This document shows positions 11,236-22,989 of a stretch of DNA of 64,000 bases, piece after piece. Every line of letters starts with the position of its first letter. Within the stretch, counting starts at the first letter, position 1. The notes under the pieces were generated by a model. The model did no database searches. It was not told the DNA's origin and worked only from the letters and a program-made list of their open reading frames with translations. Both the position numbers and the translations under genes were made by a program. Origin of the DNA: Orychophragmus violaceus (taxonomy: Eukaryota > Streptophyta > Magnoliopsida > Brassicales > Brassicaceae); the NCBI GenBank assembly GCA_030180135.1, contig CM058231.1:27097034-27161033 (forward strand), read 5' to 3'.

Positions 11236-11874
11236 TGTTGGAATTGTGTCCAGTAATCTTGGTACTGTCTCTAGAAAGTAAGAGTATGTCAATGATCAGA
11301 CATAAGTCATATAATGCTGGGGGTCATGATGGCTTGCTAGAGTCCGCTCATGATCTATAAGTCTTGGACTTATTGCCTTTATTATATGATCCCATATGGG
11401 TCACACGCCTAAGCTAACGGGAAAATACGAAGGAACGGTTTAGCAGAGGTACGGTAAAAGTGCTAGGCATTTACGGTACTTGGAGAGACTAAAGGGCCTG
11501 ATTAAATCCAAGGGATTTAATCAGAACTGAGAATTGGGCCCAAAAGCCCATGAGAACTAAAGGGAGTTTTAATGAATAAAACTTGACCTAAAAGCTCTCT
11601 AATTCTTCAGCTCATTTGCGCCACCCACAGCCTCTCTCTGCGCCTCCTCTCTGTCTGGTCTAGCAGCCAATTCCCGAGCGTGCGTGTGTGAGCCTTTGGA
11701 GGATCCATCCCTTGGTGGTTCTGCTGATCTCTGACCTGTTCTATCTCCTTCCGCTGCATAAACAGGTAAAAGGTGAGATCTATATTGTTTCTATTCAAGA
11801 GAACCTAGATCTGGCATGTTTAGGATCTATTAATCTGATGAATTGAATCAGGATTAACACTAAAACATCCTTCA
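11236..11874 (+). repeat. 3' LTR of copia C
   Basis: 639 bp, TGTTGGAATTG...CTTCA, followed by the GCTCA duplication and then by resumption of the element B gag frame. Confidence 0.95.
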
Positions 11875-14277
11875 GCTCAAGGTACCCTAAGGGACCGACA
11901 AAACAATCCGTATAATGCTGTTGAGCAACGGATTGATGCTGAAGGGCATGTGATCCCTGAACCTGAGCCTGAACCGCGACAAGAACAAGGCCAAGGGCAA
12001 GGTCAAGGTCAGAGGCAGATGGTTATTCATGCTGAGAGGAGTCTTGCTGACTATAACCGTCCGGATGAGTTTCATGCTAACCGGTCAGCACTTGTACATC
12101 CTGGTTTTGAGAGGAATGACTTCGAGATCAATACCATCTACTACTCTATTCTGAGGCAGAATGCCTTCCATGGGTTTCCGAATGAGCAGCCAATGGACCA
12201 CATTGATGAGTTTGAGGACATAGTCACTAGGATGAAGTACGATGGAGTGAACTATGACTATCTGTTTCTCAAACTCTTCCCCTACTCTCTCGCTGGAGAT
12301 GTTGCAGCTTGGCTGAAACAACTTCCACCTGGGAAGTTTACTACTTGGGATGCTGTGAAGAGTGAGTTTCTGAGGCACTTTTATGATGATGCTCGCTCTG
12401 TTCAGTCGAGACAGGACATTCTCACTCTCTCTCAAGGTCCTATAGAGCCTCTTAAAGCTGCTTGGATGAGGTTTAAGAAGTACCAACGAGACTGTCCTCA
12501 TCATGGATTCACTGAAGTGACATTGCTGGGCATATTCTTTAGAGGTATAGATCTCCCTTACTAGACTGCGTTGGATAATTCCAGTAATGGAAATTTCAAC
12601 ACAAGGACTCCTGAGCAAGCTAAGCAATTGATAGATAACTTGGTGAGCAGTAATAGCTGCAAGACTGCTGATAGGAGAAGGAAAGAGTTTGGTGGGAAAA
12701 TAGATAATCTGGAGATTGCTGACATTAGGACTAAGTTGGACACTGTTTGTAATCTGTTTGCTGGGAAGAAAACTGTCTATTTTGCTCAGGATGTTGAGGT
12801 ATTTGGAGCTGAAGAAGACAATCAGGAAGAGGATGTGAACTACATTGGTGGCTCTGGATTCAAAGGGAATATGTTTGGTAATCAGCTAGGTAATAGGTTC
12901 TTCAATGGTGGACAGAAGAGTGCTTTCACAAGCAATCAAAACTCTTCTGGATTTGGACAGAATGCTGGTTTTCAGAAACCTTTTCTGCCAGGTAATCAAA
13001 GGACTTATGGATCTTCCTCATATCAGACACCTCCTGCTGTTAATGCTCATGAGAGCAAGATGGAGACCATGATGGAGCAGTTGCTGGAGGGACATACTAA
13101 GATTGCTATGGACTGCAACAGGAAGTTAGATGTTGTGTATGAGGACCTTAATGGGAAGTTTGAGTCCCTAAGTACACATGTGAAGCAGTTGGACACACAA
13201 GTGAGCCAAATTTCAAGCTCTGTCAAAGGAAAGAGTGTCGTGGACACCAACATCAAGGCTTGGTCAGTTTATATCAATGAAAGATCATACCAAGGTGAAA
13301 ATTTTGAGTTAAATACAGCTGAACTGGTGGAAGAAGCTGAGAAATCAGAAATTGAGGAAAAACTCTCGGGTGGAATCTGTGAAAATTTGTCTGCATTGAT
13401 CGATGCACCTATTGCGTCGATCGTTGCAAGTCGTGGACAGACAGTTTCACTTGTTTCTCATGGAATTGATGAAGAGACATATCAAGAGCTTATTAGACTA
13501 TTCCCTGGAGTGTCTGAGATAACTCAACAGGAGATCGATGAAGCCAGACAGCTGGAAGAGATGGATAAGAAGTTGGAAGAAATTCCACAATCTGATGATC
13601 CACCATATCACCCTTGTGTGAAGAGGTACTTGGAGAAGATGCTGCCAATGGATGAAATTCTGAAGGATTGGGTGATAGTGGTCCCTAAGCAGATCAGTGA
13701 TGTGCTGCTAACTAAGATCCTGAAGAAGCTACCTGATCCTGGTATATTTGTGCTGAGTTGCTCTATCTTTGAGGATGGTTTCAAACGTTCTCTGTGTGAC
13801 TAAGGAGCTGCTGGAAGTCTCATGCCATACTCTGTGGCAGAGAAGTTGGGGTTGACAGATTTTTCACCTACTATGACCTCTTTTGTCCTAGCTGATCAGT
13901 CAATAAGGATTCCGAAAGGAGTTCTTGAGGACGTCCCAGTGAGAGTTGGAAACTACTTAGTTCCGACAGATTTCTTGGTGCTTAAGTACGACAGTGAGCA
14001 GGATGATGCTCTAATACTGGGAAGACCATTCTTAGCCACAGCGGGAGCAGTGATCGACGTAAGGAACAGTCTGATTGATATCTATCTGGGAGATGAGCCT
14101 TTGCACTTTGAGATGGATATGCTGCGCAAGCCGCATATTGATGGGCAAACCTTTAGGATTGAGGATGGATATGGAGAGAAGACGAGGGAAACTTTGGTTT
14201 TAGATCCTGGAGAACATTACATTCCTTTTTTCTTGGACGAGCTCACACAGAGACAGCTTACTCTCCACCTTGGATGA

Positions 14278-15607
14278 GGAGACTTGCGCAGAGGCCTTCA
14301 CAGTCTCTGTCGAGACCTCCAGGAACTTGATCTTGTTCGTCCGGTCAAGCTAATGACCTTAAACAAGCGCTGAGTGGGAGGCAAACCATTGTTTGGTTTG
14401 TACATATTAATTTTGGTGTTTTGTTAGGATTTTACGTTTGTTTTTGGTTTTGGTGAGTTTTGTCTGCAGGTCTCGACGAAATCGCAATGCAACGATCGAC
14501 ACGGTTCTGTGTGTCGATCGTCACAACACGACAATCGCATTGCAGCGATCGTTGCGGACCTGAGAAACGATCGACTCAGATTGCAATCGCCTTGCAACGA
14601 TCGTCGCATTTATGCGTAACGATCGATGCATGAGCGAGACAGGTAAAAATCAGACAGAACTTAACACATTCCTTAACTTTTTTAGTTTCTTTTACCAATC
14701 GTTAGCTTGACACTACTGGGGACAGTGTGTTTCAAGTGTGGGGGAGGTGGTACTGACTTTTATCTTTCTGTTTTCTTAGAGTCAGTCCTATTTTTCAAAA
14801 TTTGTTTTATTGAGTCAAAACGGTTTAAGTAGACCATTGGGAGGAAGTTGCAGGATCAATCTATGACTATTAAAAAACCCAACACAGATCAGCCTACTGA
14901 GAACACCCACATCACTTCAGGTATCAGAGGATCCTTTACTGACTTCACCCTTAATTTGACTTAATTTTCTCACCTAAGGGCTTGGTATACCTTGAGTCGG
15001 ACTCCTCCGTTAGTTCTGACACAGCTTGTAAACCTGTCCGAGTAAGGTTCCCTTCTCCCCTTCTCTTAAAGTAAAAAAAAGAGAATAATAAACTGAGGAT
15101 GAGCTAGTAGCTCCGAAGTGGTCATGGGAGTGGTAGCTACCACTATTACCTCATGTGCATTCATGGAATGTATCCAAAGTACACCCCATAACGGGAAGAG
15201 CACTGATAAATAAAAATGATACCCAATGGGGAAAAATCAGATTGCTAAGGAAGGGAAAAGAGAAGAACGGAACCAGAAAAAGATAGTATGGTGGTCTAGA
15301 GCTGACAGAGTAAGAATCCATGTGCCCTTTGATCGATAATCCTTAGGTGAGACCGCACTTAATAGCTTATAGAAGTCAGTAGGGTGAATTTGAATGCTTG
15401 AATGCGATTGTGGAGTTTACTTAGGACAATTGCTAAGTGTGGGGGAAGTATATGTTGGTCTTGATGTCTTACAGGTAATTCTTTCAGTGGCTTACTAAGG
15501 GGAATCTGAGTGTTGTTGCTTTTAGGATGAAAAGAGTTTCTGAAAGTTTTCAAACCTCTTCACCATGTTTTAGTTCTCTGTTTTGCTTGAGGGCAAGCAA
15601 AGGCTAA
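14278..15607 (+). other. 3' non-coding region of Athila-like element B
   Basis: About 1.3 kb without a coding domain, where autonomous Athila elements would carry RT, integrase and the envelope-like frame. It contains six CGATCG-centred motifs (14478-14632) and several copies of the GTGTGGGGGAGG-type tract (14738, 15440, 15608). The region 15150-15360 matches 16806-16995 reversed, tying elements A and B to one family. Confidence 0.7.
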
Positions 15608-15619
15608 GTGTGGGGGAGT
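15608..15619 (+). other. Polypurine tract of element B
   Basis: GTGTGGGGGAGT lies directly before the 3' LTR start TGATATATCATGG. Confidence 0.85.
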
Positions 15620-16805
15620 TGATATATCATGGTTTTTACCGGTTTTAGACCATGATATAAGTATGTTTTGGAGTTTTTTGGTGTTTCTTTAGATTCATTT
15701 ACAGGTGTTATTAGGAATATGCACGTTTGGAGCGGAATTGGAGATTATGGAGCTTTTTGGAGCATTTTGGAGTTTTGACCCGAGAGATAGAGTTCACTAT
15801 CCAGAACAGAGGATTGCATCGATCGACACACGAGCGAGATGGGCCTTTCTCGGCGAGTTTAATAAAGAATGATGAAATTGCAGATTTGCCCAGATGTTCC
15901 AATATTTACAAAGAAGCCCCAAGACGTGATTAGGCTAATATAATTAGGTTTTTACATCAGTTTTTAGATAACGCTTACATACGCTTTCGTACTTTGAGCT
16001 GAGAGTTTTAAGAGCTTTTTGGGGCTGATCTGAACCTGTATTGCTTCCTGCTTTTGGAGAAGATTTCAAACCCCTTTATTTCTTACTCTTTTATGCAATC
16101 TATTTATTCATTGATTATGTTTTCATTATCTATGTCTGAGTAGATTCATATTTAGGTTTAGGGATTCTCATTAGTGATTTCATGACTTGCTAGATTTATT
16201 TATTTCAGTTAGGATTCATATCATATTTGCTCTTCAACCTTGATTGAGCTTAATACTAGTTTCTAACCTGATCACTTCAAATCTGGATCTTAGGTTGTTA
16301 AACTGACACGAAAGTGTGATTTAGAATCTGGACTATTTAGGTTGAGCAATTGAATTACTCGCAAAGAAATTTGGTTTAATTGAATTGTGAACATATCGAA
16401 CCTGAACTTAAGGCTAGTTTAACCTGTTAGGAATTGCAAATAAATTTGGATTTCTGCTATTAGACTTAGAGAATTCTCACAACGAAAGTTGGTTAGTTCT
16501 ATATCCGTGTTTGAGTTCTAGAACAGTGCTTAATTTGATCTTGGCTGATTATCTGATCTGCTTGTCTGATTTCCTGAGAACTCCCTAGACTTAGCGCTTT
16601 TAGTTAATTGCTTTCAAACCAATCATGCTACTTGATTTACTTTTCTGCTTGCTTTTAGTTTTCTCATTACTTTCTCCTAGTTTAACTTGACCGTTCTAAT
16701 ATCTATCGTAGGTCTAGAGTCTCTGTGGATTTCGATACCCTTTATACTATAATTGCATTAACTGTGCACTTGGAGTAGAATAGGATTAAAACTTAGAGCC
16801 TATCA
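15620..16805 (+). repeat. 3' LTR of Athila-like element B
   Basis: 1186 bp, TGATATATCATGG...GCCTATCA, followed by the CTCAC duplication. It lacks 19 bp present in the 5' LTR near the CGATCGACACA motif. Confidence 0.93.
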
Positions 16806-16995
16806 CTCACCGAGGGAGTATCGATCAGAGGACACATGGACACTTTCTCAGTCAATACCTAATCACAAGACTGCCAACTTCTCGTTCCTTTCTTCTCCAT
16901 TTTCTCACTTCCGCAGCTAATTTTTCCCCTTTGGGTATCAGTGTTTTTTTTCTTATCAACTGCTCTTCCCTTTCACGGGGTATTACTTTGGACAT
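16806..16995 (-). mobile_element. Element A internal segment, right of nested element B
   Basis: Read on the minus strand this matches element B around 15185-15350, including TGATACCCAA(T/A)(G/A)GGG followed by GGAAGGGAAAAG-like sequence. It continues from 2963 across the CTCAC target site. Confidence 0.75.
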
Positions 16996-17759
16996 GCCAT
17001 GAAGGGGATAACGGAATATTCATGCCTAAACTTGGTTAAGTGCGACGATTAGTTCCTAAAATTAATGACCGTGGATAAACAAACATAAACTCATTTGCTT
17101 TTTCATTTATATACCTAAACTTTGAAGCGGTGTCTAATAAATACATTGACCAAGTCAAGCCATTGATAATGATGAGGTGGATAATCAGTGAGATGCCGCA
17201 TCATATCTAATTGCTGAGTCATATATCACATCAGATGTCATAGCATTAATTTTTCTTATAAAAAATAAATTTATCAAACATTAAAATTTCAAAATATTTC
17301 AAATTTATATATTTTTCAAGAATATATGATTCTAATAATTTTAGTTACCTTTAATGTTTTCATTTACTCCAGGTGAAAATAAATAAAAATATTTGGAAAA
17401 ATATAAGCGGAAGAGCATGGTAAAACTCATGTTTTCATAGAAACATTCAATATCTCATAAAAGGAAAGGTCTGATTCCACTCCTTTTGAATACTACGGTA
17501 ATCTAAAAACTTCTTAAAAACGGAATCTCTGATATTTGGAAAATCAAATTGATATTCTTCCTTACATATACTTTCTAACACATTATAGTCCCCTTAAAGT
17601 CGTTCTCCCTCTTACAGCTTTTGAATCCACCTGAATATAGATCAAAGCTCCCGTTTGAAAGAAGTGTCTAGATTAATTTAGAATTCAAAAAGAATTTGTT
17701 CAAATCTATATTTGTAGATAGAACAATCAAACACAAAACTACATGGATCCTTTAGTTTC
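16996..17759. other. Unassigned AT-rich segment inside element A
   Basis: No open frame or known domain was seen. The part around 17030-17240 has the look of a separate insertion but no terminal repeats or target duplication could be fixed. It lies between two recognisable Athila segments, so it is either an insertion or a very diverged internal region. Confidence 0.3.
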
Positions 17760-18738
17760 TCTGGAATCCTGCCTTAGATCACAAAACTGCATACTTTAGA
17801 GATCATCAGTACACCTTCTTCACGAGTCATGTTGCTTGAAAGCATGCCCTTTAGACATCGCTTCATCACATGAGTGGTTCTAATAGCATCCATCAGGGGA
17901 ACCTCAATAAGCACCTTACTCATCATCTCCTTGCACTTAGCTAGTTGAAGTTCATACTTCGACTTCCTAGGGTTATTAGGAAAGGGATCCTTCGGTTTGT
18001 AGATTCTGTCATCTAAAGATTTGAGCTTTTCAGCATTTGGTGTCTGTGCATGACCCTTTCATCGATCTACATTGGGTGTGCGTCGATCGATGCTTGGCTA
18101 AGCTGCATCGACCTTTGCATCAACCTGGGTCATAGCTCCATCTTCCTGATTTACGTCGAAACTCGGAGAATTGTCGAGATTCTCTTCGTGCATCGACTGG
18201 TGTATGGGTGTGTCGGTCGATGCTCGTCGGATTTACCGAATCTTATCTTCCATCTCTTTCAATTCCAAGATTTTCTTCAAACTCAAAACCTTTTTCATCA
18301 CAGAAACGACTTCTCAACGTGATGGCATTGCACTAGTACTTCGGATTAGCATTTGTTCTTCCAGGAAAAATTCCATCTTGCCTCTTTGCGAACCCAGCAG
18401 TCTGTGCAACCTGAACGTCTAACAGCTTGACATGAGTGCTCAGAGCATCTATCTTTCCTTTTAGATCCTGGTACAGAGCAGCATTCTTCCCATTCCACTG
18501 TGCTCTTATGCTGGCCCTCCAAAATCTGATCCAGCATTACCTTAACTCAGACAGCTAATTGGATTGGTGGGAGGAGTCTGGTAAGATGATTTTTCATAGT
18601 TTCTGCTGAGGCTGTTGTTGTTCCCAAGGTTATTGATGTTGCTCTGGAAAGGCTTATGGTATTGAAGCTTAGAAGTGAAACTATAAGAGTTTTGATTATT
18701 TGTGAAGGTGCTCCTCTGACTCATTCCATTGTAGCCAC
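17760..18738 (-). pseudogene. Athila gag-protease remnants of element A
   Basis: On the minus strand, fragments resembling element B gag can be read: TNNQNSYSF and SSYQTPP (18542-18724, matching TSNQNSSGF and SSYQTPP of B), then a LLEGH-like segment, then a stretch reading KSKYELQLAKCKEMMSKVLI that continues to MDAIRTTHVMKRCLKGML (about 17830-17960), typical of the region upstream of Athila proteases. Stops and frameshifts are frequent. The 5' end is joined almost directly to the LTR fragment at 18745, so leader, PBS and the first part of gag are deleted. No polymerase domain is present. Confidence 0.7.
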
Positions 18739-18744
18739 AAAAAC

Positions 18745-19050
18745 CATAATATTAAATCTTCTGGGTCAATCTCGGAATTCTCCAAATCTTCATTAATTCG
18801 GTGAGATTTTTATATTGGGAACGTGTGTCGGCCGATGCAAAAGCCGCATCGGTCGATGCTCAGCGCGAACACTCTCACTGAAATGTGTCATCATGGCTTC
18901 AGCTCCAAAAATGTCCAGAAAGCTTCAATATCTTCCAAAGTATCTCCAAACGTGTGTAAAATTGTAAAAGACCTGAAAAGAATCGAAAGACAAAGACTCG
19001 ATTATGTACATATATCATGGCTTAAAACCTCTAAAAACCATGATATATCA
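18745..19050 (-). repeat. Partial 5' LTR of element A
   Basis: Homologous to 2380-2682, ending at 19050 with the reversed TGATATATCATGG terminus. Only the U3-proximal 300 bp remain; the remainder is deleted. Directly right of it, ATTACATC is native sequence of copia D's LTR (compare 41830-41837), so element A inserted into copia D at this point. Confidence 0.78.
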
Positions 19051-19347
19051 ATTACATCAATATTGTATATTCTTTTTAAATCTTACAATACTCAAGGGTT
19101 TTACTAAAGATTCATTAACAAGCTTTCAACACACTAAAGTTATTCCTTAGAGCAATAGTTAGATTATTGTGAGCTGAAATCGGAAATTGCCTTGCAGCTT
19201 CCTTAGTACACGGTGTATTTGTCTTCATCACTTTTCTGTTAACTGCAAGTATTGCAGGTAACAACTCTTTTGTCTCTTGTTGCTGACTCATGTGGATTCT
19301 CGGATTGGCCTGATTTTTTTGATCTTCAGATGTGGGCTTTGATAATA
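19051..19347 (-). repeat. Partial 3' LTR of copia D
   Basis: Collinear with 41830-42127 (for example TCAAGGGTTTTA(C/T)TAAAGATT and GATCTTCAGATGTGGGCTT). Its outer part was displaced by insertion of element A. A run of 12-13 C (19349-19361) next to it is the reversed polypurine tract. Confidence 0.75.
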
Positions 19348-22134
19348 CCCCCCCCCCCCCTCAAAATTTATGCGAAGGGAATTGAAATACCAAGTTTGAA
19401 CCAAACCTTGGAAAACTGAGAAATCGGTAAGGACTAAAAAATATGTCAGCGAGAAACTCTCGGACGAAATGTTCTTGATGACAATGGCTCCTAAAGCCAC
19501 CCTTTCTCGAAGATAATGAAAATCCATATCAAAATGTTTAGAACGCTTGTGTAATGCTTGTGTTGCTGACAAATAAATGGCTTGTTGTCGCAGTATAGTT
19601 TAGGAACAGAGATCAAAGGAAGACCAACATCACGGATTAAAGATGCTATCCAGCTAAGTTCCGATGTTGTCTCTGATAATGATATGTACTCAGTCTCTGT
19701 AGATGACCTTGATATTGTAGGTTGTCTCTTTGCAGACCATGAGATAACATTCATTGCCAAAAATGTAAAAAAGCCACATGTTGATCTTCTTATGCCTTTG
19801 CTGCCCAGTCACTGTCTTTGTAGGCTCTCAAAGTAAAGTCTAAATCAGCATAGATTGTAAGTCCCATTCTCACTATTCCTTTCAAATATCTCAGTATCCC
19901 CTTGAGTAGATAGAATTCAGCCGTTGTAGGTGGATGCATTGTTTGACACACATAATTGCCAGAGAATTGAATATCAGGTCTTGTGAGTGACAAATACTGC
20001 AGTTTACCTGCCAAAATCCGATAGTAGGTTGGATTGGTGAATAGCCGTTGATCATTATTATCTCTGATGAGCTGCAAAGGAAGTGGAGTAGGCATGGGAG
20101 CACATTCAGCCATTCCTGCAGCCTGCAATAAGTCTTCAACATATCTCTATTGACATAGAAACATGCCATTTCTTCATAAGTTACTTGTATTCCAAGAAAA
20201 TATTATAATCTTCCCATATCCTTCATTTTGAAGTCTTTGCTAAGGCTTGTAATGAAAAATGTTCAACATTTCAGAATTATTTCATGTAACCACCATGTTG
20301 TCTACATAGAGAAGTATCGAATGATTGTACCACCTCTCTCATATGTGAACAATGAAGGATCTGCCTTGCTACAAATAAAACCAGACTCAATCAAGTGATT
20401 AGTAAACTTGTGAAACCAAGCTCTAGGATCCTGTTTTAAACCATTAATTGCCTTTTGTAAGCAACAAACATGATTGGAAGATTATGATCAACAAAGCCAG
20501 CCGTTTGTTCCATATAATATGTCTCTTCTAAATCCCCATGTAGAAACGTGTTTTTAACATCCACCTGGCTTATGTTCCACTTCAAAATTGTGGCAGTATT
20601 CAACACGAAACTAACAGTTTAAGTCTTAACCACTGGACTATAAGTTTCTTTGAAGTATATTCCTTGTTCTTGATGAAAATCATTAGCTACCAAGCGTGCC
20701 CTTAACTTGTCAAGACTTCCATATGCCTTTAGTTTCACTCTGAAAACCCATATGCTTCCTAATATGTTCATATCCGAGATTTTTGGAGTTAGAGACCATG
20801 TTTTTGTTTCCTTGCAAGTATCAGTCTCTTCATTCATTGCAGCTGTCAAACCTTCATGTTTTAGTGCTTCTGCAATCGTTCTTGGTTCTGCAGGTAACTC
20901 ATTCTTCACTGTGAGCAACACATACCTAGGATTAGGTTTAGCAATGAGTGACTCGGCTCTAGTGATCATCTGATGTTGATTCTATTGTGGAACTCGAAGT
21001 GGTGGAAAATAATTTCCTGAAACAGAGGTGCTTCTTGAGGTTCTGCAGGTTCTTCCTTATGTTCTGTAGAATCATTTGTGGTTGTATCCTCTATATCTGA
21101 AGTTTGATTAGGAAATCCATCAGAACTTGCTGCAGAAGAATGACCACATGCACTATTTACTTGTACCTGATTTTCTGTATCAGGTAGTTCAACAGGTGCA
21201 TGAGAGATTACTCGGTTGGCAATACCAATCAGAAATTTTAGAACAAACTCATCTTCCTCTTCTTTCTCTGAATCTGATGTCAGATTGAGACCTATGTACA
21301 AGGCTGAGTGCACTGGTGTGTTCCTTTTGTTATCAAATGGATGTACTCTTCTTGTTGTGGGAACTCTTGTTCATCAAAAAAATATGTGAACTTATATAGA
21401 CACGGCCAGTGGGTGGATGAATGCATTGATAACCTTTGTACTTCCCATTATGGCCAAGAAAAACACATTTTAATGATCTCAGATCAAGCTTATTATGATT
21501 GTAGGGTCTTCAGTATGGAAACCGGGTGCAACTAAAAGCTGTGGAAGAAGTATACACCAGAGCCTTGCAGTATAAAGCTTCATAAGGGCTGATGTGGGAA
21601 TCATAGATAGAATGTGGGAGTAGATTGCTTAAGAAGTTGGTAGTAAAGAAGGACTCCACCCAAAATTGATGAGGAACCTTGCTTTCAAACATCATAGCTA
21701 GACCAAGTTCAGCAATTCTATTTTGCTAACATTTGTGTGGGCATGACAGAAATTGTTTGATCTAAATGACTTAAAAATTCATTACTTACAAATTCATCTC
21801 CTGCATCACATTACAATGTTTTGATTTGTTGCATAATTAGAATTTTTTGATTTGTTTCATAATTGATTCTCCACAAGTTTTGAAAGACTTTGAAAATGGA
21901 GCAGAAATCAGACATGTAATAAAAGGGTTAAACAAGGTGAATCTTGAAAAATTATCAACAAAGATCACATAGTATCTAAAACCTTAAACTAACATGATTG
22001 GAGAGGGTCCCCACAGATCACAATGAACCCTCTCAAGAGATATAAAAGCTACAAAATCAGAAGGTAATCTAGAGTTTTTCCCAAGTTGACAAGACTGCCA
22101 TATCTTGGTTCCAGATTTATTGATGATAGTAGCT
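19348..22134 (-). pseudogene. Copia D pol remnant (integrase, RT, RNase H)
   Basis: Minus-strand copia pol broken by stops and frameshifts. From the 3' side of the gene, RNase H is at 19491-19760 (RQPTISRSSTETEYISLSE, CDNKP). RT C-terminal is at 19790-20128 (AGKLQYLSLTRPDIQF), and the RT active site near 20290-20310 reads YVDN rather than YVDD. RT N-terminal is at 20619-20969 (RARLVANDFHQEQGIYFKET), then an acidic linker (20966-21313), and integrase from 21510 to 22134 (CDLWGPSPI, FVDNFSRF). The integrase is interrupted at 22134 by CACTA element E, and gag plus protease continue at 40324. The normal product would be a polyprotein; this copy is dead. Confidence 0.88.
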
Positions 22135-22600
22135 CACTACAAGAAAACAGCGTCTTTGCGACTGGACCTTGCGACTATACTTGTAGTCGTAACATTTGGC
22201 CACTATTAGGGGACAATAATGCTGCTATTTTGCGACAACGAATATATGGATGTGTATTAGTCGCTTATATACGACTAAAATGATTGTCGCTGATTTAGTT
22301 GTCGATTTACGACATATTAACGACTATTGTCGAGACCGGAACCAATAGTCACAGGCTAGTCGGTGATAAGATGACTATTTTTGCGTCTGATGCTCAGAGT
22401 CGTAGAACAATCGCGAGTTGGTCAGTACATGGGCGACTAATTCGCTACTTCGGGTATAGTAGTAACCAAGTCGTTTATTTATCACTATTGATACAACTAA
22501 TATTCAATTCATTCGTGTCGCAAAGTAGTCGGGTATGGGTAGTATCATATAGTATTTTTGGATTTAGTAATAATAATATGAGATCGTTTTTTTATACGTG
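22135..22600 (+). repeat. Left TIR and subterminal CGACTA repeats of CACTA E
   Basis: The TIR is followed by many copies of CGACTA, TAGTCG and close variants in both orientations (for example 22169, 22271, 22322, 22387, 22434). In En/Spm elements such subterminal repeats bind the TNPA-type regulatory protein. Confidence 0.85.
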
Positions 22601-22680
22601 CTAATAGTCTTAACTGATTATCAGAGTTGGTATATATATATGAGAGTTTGGTTATTTATCAATATATTGATTATACATGC

Positions 22681-22790
22681 ATACTATATTAAACATGAAA
22701 AGAGTATGTCTATTTATCAATATATATTGTAATCATTATTAAATGAGAGTGACCACAATAGGTATACTCTTTTCATGTTTAATATAGTAT
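22681..22790. repeat. 27-bp perfect inverted repeat upstream of the CACTA E transposase
   Basis: 22681-22707 (ATACTATATTAAACATGAAA, continuing AGAGTAT) is the exact reverse complement of 22764-22790, with about 56 bp between. The right arm and its downstream 30 bp also form a direct repeat with 22548-22583 (TAGTATTTTTGG followed by TAGTAATAATAATATGAGAT), so the structure probably arose by local duplication. Confidence 0.85.
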
Positions 22791-22989
22791 TTTTGGCTAT
22801 AGTAATAATAATATGAGATTTTGGTTATATTTCACCTGTTTGTGGTAGGTGTACCGGTTTCAAGTCCAAATTATGTCTACATAGTCGAAATTCAGCCCTT
22901 TCTCTGGTTTCATTTGTAGAAACACAAAGAATTTGTAAATCTAGTTACATAGCGGGAGGCTACAAAATTATAGCAACCATCGGGAGTGG

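Larger units (their letters stand above)
4563..11874 (+). mobile_element. Young Ty1/copia element C, gag intact and pol decayed
   Basis: A complete 7312-bp insertion in the gag frame of element B, with perfect 5-bp duplication GCTCA (4558-4562 and 11875-11879). LTRs are 639 bp each and differ at only two positions by eye (C/T near 4586 and near 5144), so the insertion is very recent. The order is LTR, PBS, an unusually CGATCG-rich leader, gag, eroded pol, a long 3' non-coding region, polypurine tract and LTR. The pol region has many stops and deletions, so the element must have been mobilised by proteins from a relative. Confidence 0.95.
4393..14277 (+). pseudogene. Athila gag-protease reading frame, split by copia C and two stop codons
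   Basis: One frame runs from 4393 to 4562 and, after removal of nested element C plus one TSD copy, continues from 11880 to 14277. The insertion plus duplication is 7317 bp, a multiple of three. Seen in order are an N-terminal segment, a GQGQGQ-rich linker (about 11980-12015), the retrotransposon gag domain (11950-12564; FPYSLAGDVAAWLKQLP), a Gln/Asn-rich region with SSYQTPP, and the aspartic protease region (13700-14200; ILGRPFLATAGAVIDV). Two in-frame stops break it: TAG at 12562-12564 just after the gag domain, and TAA at 13801-13803 directly after the catalytic Asp of the protease (CD-stop-GAA), where the family has Asp-Leu/Ser-Gly-Ala. The gene would make Gag and protease for particle formation; this copy cannot make either full product without readthrough. 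Confidence 0.88.
2964..16805 (+). mobile_element. Athila-like Ty3/gypsy element B (gag-protease only), carrying nested copia C
   Basis: A complete insertion with LTRs at 2964-4168 and 15620-16805, TG...CA termini, and a perfect 5-bp target duplication CTCAC (2959-2963 and 16806-16810). It has a PBS and a polypurine tract. Without nested element C the element is about 6.5 kb. It encodes only gag and protease; no reverse transcriptase, RNase H, integrase or envelope-like region lies between the protease end (14277) and the 3' LTR. It is therefore non-autonomous. By eye the LTRs differ at roughly 30 sites plus a 19-bp indel (about 97% identity), making it older than C. Confidence 0.93.
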
